Shown here one piece after another: positions 22,845 to 24,042 of a stretch of 24,042 nt of DNA (positions are counted from its first letter, which is position 1; each line of letters opens with the position of its first letter). The translations under genes and the position numbers were made by a program. The stretch is taken from contig JAUSOA010000165.1 in NCBI GenBank assembly GCA_030656435.1, positions 1 through 24,042 on the forward strand, in the 5' to 3' direction. The notes beneath the pieces were generated by a model that had not been told where the DNA came from, did not search any database, and saw only the letters and a list, made by a program, of their open reading frames with translations. Origin of the DNA: Acholeplasmataceae bacterium (lineage in GTDB: Bacteria > Bacillota_I > Bacilli_A > Acholeplasmatales > Acholeplasmataceae).

Positions 22845-22873
22845 ATTATACATGAATAAAATGATATAAACAA
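22845..22873 (-). promoter_or_regulatory. Predicted promoter of efp
   Basis: On the minus strand TTGTTT (22873-22868) and a consensus TATAAT (22850-22845) are separated by 17 bases, about 36 bases before the efp ATG and just after the aroQ terminator. Confidence 0.65.
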
Positions 22874-22894
22874 TAAAATTGAGTGTTTTCAAAT

Positions 22895-22926
22895 AAAAAA
22901 GGGTGAATAATTGATATTATTCGCCC
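22895..22926 (-). terminator. Rho-independent terminator overlapping the aroQ stop codon
   Basis: On the minus strand an 11-bp stem GGGCGAATAAT/ATTATTCACCC (22926-22916 with 22911-22901; one G-T pair) with a 4-base loop is followed by six T residues (22900-22895). The left arm begins within the last codons of aroQ and contains its TAA (22919-22917). Confidence 0.9.
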
Positions 22927-23345
22927 AAATTCAGTAGATATGCAATGGCTTCTATATAGCTATCCTGCTTTTTACCCATAAAGCGTTTATTGACAACATC
23001 GGTTATATAATCTATTTTTCTAAAATCTTCTCTTTGATCGATATCAGATAAATGCACTTCAACCTTTGGGATTGTAATGATATCAAGTGCATCACGAATC
23101 GCGATTGATGTATGGGTGAATGCGCCTGGATTGATTAAGAGTGCATCATAGGGTTCATCCATTGAATGATGGATGACTTCAATGATTTCTCCTTCATAAT
23201 TGGATTGATAAAATGTAAATTCGATATCAGGAAATTCGGTGGATAACAGATCATAAAGTTGATCTAGTGTCATCTTTCCATATAGCTCTTTATTTCTTTT
23301 ACCTAGCATATTTAAATTGGGTCCATGAATCACTAAGATATTCAT
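22917..23345 (-). CDS. aroQ: Type II 3-dehydroquinate dehydratase
   Basis: 142 residues of the dodecameric type II enzyme that converts 3-dehydroquinate to 3-dehydroshikimate in the shikimate pathway. It shows HGPNLNMLGKRNKELYG with Arg17 and the catalytic Tyr22, the substrate-binding INPGAFTHTS (Asn72, His78), and VEVHLSDIDQRE (His98, Arg105). Its ATG overlaps the aroK stop by 4 bases (ATGA) and its stop lies in the terminator, so it is the last gene of the miaA-aroK-aroQ unit. Confidence 0.96.
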   Translation of the reverse strand: MNILVIHGPNLNMLGKRNKELYGKMTLDQLYDLLSTEFPDIEFTFYQSNYEGEIIEVIHHSMDEPYDALLINPGAFTHTSIAIRDALDIITIPKVEVHLSDIDQREDFRKIDYITDVVNKRFMGKKQDSYIEAIAYLLNLGE

Positions 23346-23833
23346 TGGTTAACCTCATTTTTAATATAATTTAGAATCACTTTAACGGTTTGTTCAACGT
23401 CATAGTTATTGGAAACAACTGCATCTGCGAAATCCTGATACTTGAAGTATCTTTCATCAAAGAGTTGTTCTAGTGTCTTTGTTTTAAGTAGAGGGCGATG
23501 ATAATCGGTTTCAAGTCTTTCTTTGATCACATCTAAATCGGTATCAAGGTAAAACTTGATGCCGTTCATGAGTGCTTTGTTTTCTTTTTTGATAACAACC
23601 CCACCACCACAAGCAACGACTACCTGATCCGCTGGAATTTTTGTTAAGGCTTCAGTTTCAAGTTCTCTAAATTTGGCTTCTCCATACTTTTCAAAGATTT
23701 CTTCGATAAATAAATGTGCATCTTTTTCGATGAGTCCATCTAAATCGATATAGGTATAGCCTAAGGTCTTCGCTAGATTTCTAGCGATGGTTGTTTTACC
23801 TGATCCAGGCATTCCAATTAAATATATTTTCAT
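23342..23833 (-). CDS. aroK: Shikimate kinase
   Basis: 163 residues. It phosphorylates the 3-hydroxyl of shikimate with ATP. It shows Walker A GMPGSGKT (7-14), the substrate-binding Asp32 and Arg56 in IDLDGLIEK and FRELE, the CGGGVV motif (75-80) and a lid with YHRPLL. ATG at 23833 overlaps the miaA stop in an ATGA junction and has a GGAGG site 8 bases upstream; the aroQ ATG overlaps its own stop. Confidence 0.95.
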   Translation of the reverse strand: MKIYLIGMPGSGKTTIARNLAKTLGYTYIDLDGLIEKDAHLFIEEIFEKYGEAKFRELETEALTKIPADQVVVACGGGVVIKKENKALMNGIKFYLDTDLDVIKERLETDYHRPLLKTKTLEQLFDERYFKYQDFADAVVSNNYDVEQTVKVILNYIKNEVNQ

Positions 23834-24042
23834 TTTTCTTCCTCCTTCAAAAAGGATTTGATTAAGTCGTAAGCATCTTCACAAAGAGTTTCTGATAAAG
23901 CATCTAAAATCACTGGATTCATTTGATTCTTAAAAAATGTTTTTTGTTTTTTAGCAAGCTTTTTAGAAACACTTATAATTTCAGCTTTGGCCTCATCTAA
24001 TGTTATTTTACCATCTAAATATTGATTTAGTTCTCGATATCC
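23830..24042 (-). CDS. miaA: tRNA dimethylallyltransferase MiaA, C-terminal fragment
   Basis: The minus strand is open from the window edge at 24042 to TGA at 23832-23830, giving the last 70 residues. The segment YRELNQYLDGKITLDEAKAE, then KLAKKQKTFFKNQ, matches the MiaA C-terminal pattern (Y..L.G..S..EA, then the (A)KRQ-T-WF motif). MiaA adds dimethylallyl to A37 of tRNAs reading UNN codons. The N-terminal P-loop is outside the window. The gene is linked to aroK by a 4-base overlap. Confidence 0.85.
   Translation of the reverse strand, partial: GYRELNQYLDGKITLDEAKAEIISVSKKLAKKQKTFFKNQMNPVILDALSETLCEDAYDLIKSFLKEEEK

Noticed and set aside
1..24042. CRISPR array, tRNA, rRNA or insertion sequence
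   Set aside because: No regularly spaced repeats, cloverleaf, rRNA-like stretch, transposase or terminal inverted repeats were found on reading both strands.

Overview
The window looks like a chromosomal core region of a low-GC Mollicute or close relative, most likely an Acholeplasma-type organism. The DNA is strongly AT-rich. The housekeeping set is Firmicute-like, with blocks cmk-rpsA-der-gpsA-hup and rdgB-phosphodiesterase in Bacillus-like order. The standard genetic code is used: TGA is a genuine stop in ATGA junctions such as miaA/aroK, aroK/aroQ, ATPase/permease and the 7882-7885 junction. That argues against Mycoplasma or Spiroplasma (code 4). Genus level is inference. No rRNA, tRNA, insertion sequence, CRISPR or prophage is visible.

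Left part (1-6.1 kb, minus strand): an ene-reductase gene (namA) leads two small membrane-protein genes. Next come three small genes, one of which ends in a terminator that contains its own stop codon. Then there is a tight four-gene unit (6093->2653): a membrane-anchored papain/C39-like cysteine protease, a membrane-anchored protein of unknown family, an ABC ATPase and an ABC-2 permease. This protease-ABC locus is the best candidate for an uncharacterised system on this side.

Middle part (6.4-12.8 kb, minus strand): a run of six close or overlapping genes begins with rdgB (nucleotide-pool housecleaning). It continues with a YfcE/MJ0936-type phosphodiesterase, a LicA/choline-kinase-like phosphotransferase and a 997-residue sensor with helical repeats, GAF/PAS-like regions and degenerate GGDEF and EAL domains. 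It ends with a protein carrying a HEPN-like R-x5-H motif and a small membrane protein. The pairing of the degenerate GGDEF-EAL protein with the HEPN-like protein is the most unusual feature of the window. A divergent plus-strand pair follows: a CPBP intramembrane protease and a GH17-like glycoside hydrolase without a signal peptide. It ends in a strong hairpin facing a minus-strand ankyrin-repeat gene.

Right part (16.3-24 kb, all minus strand): the order is miaA (cut by the window edge)-aroK-aroQ, efp, rluB, cmk-rpsA-der-gpsA and hup. These cover tRNA modification, two shikimate-pathway enzymes, elongation factor P, rRNA pseudouridylation, CMP kinase, an S1-domain protein, a ribosome-assembly GTPase, glycerol-3-phosphate dehydrogenase and HU. 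Promoters and rho-independent terminators separate hup, cmk, rluB and efp into their own units. Two non-coding stretches (16006-16332 and 21893-22244) carry hairpins that do not all belong to an obvious gene.
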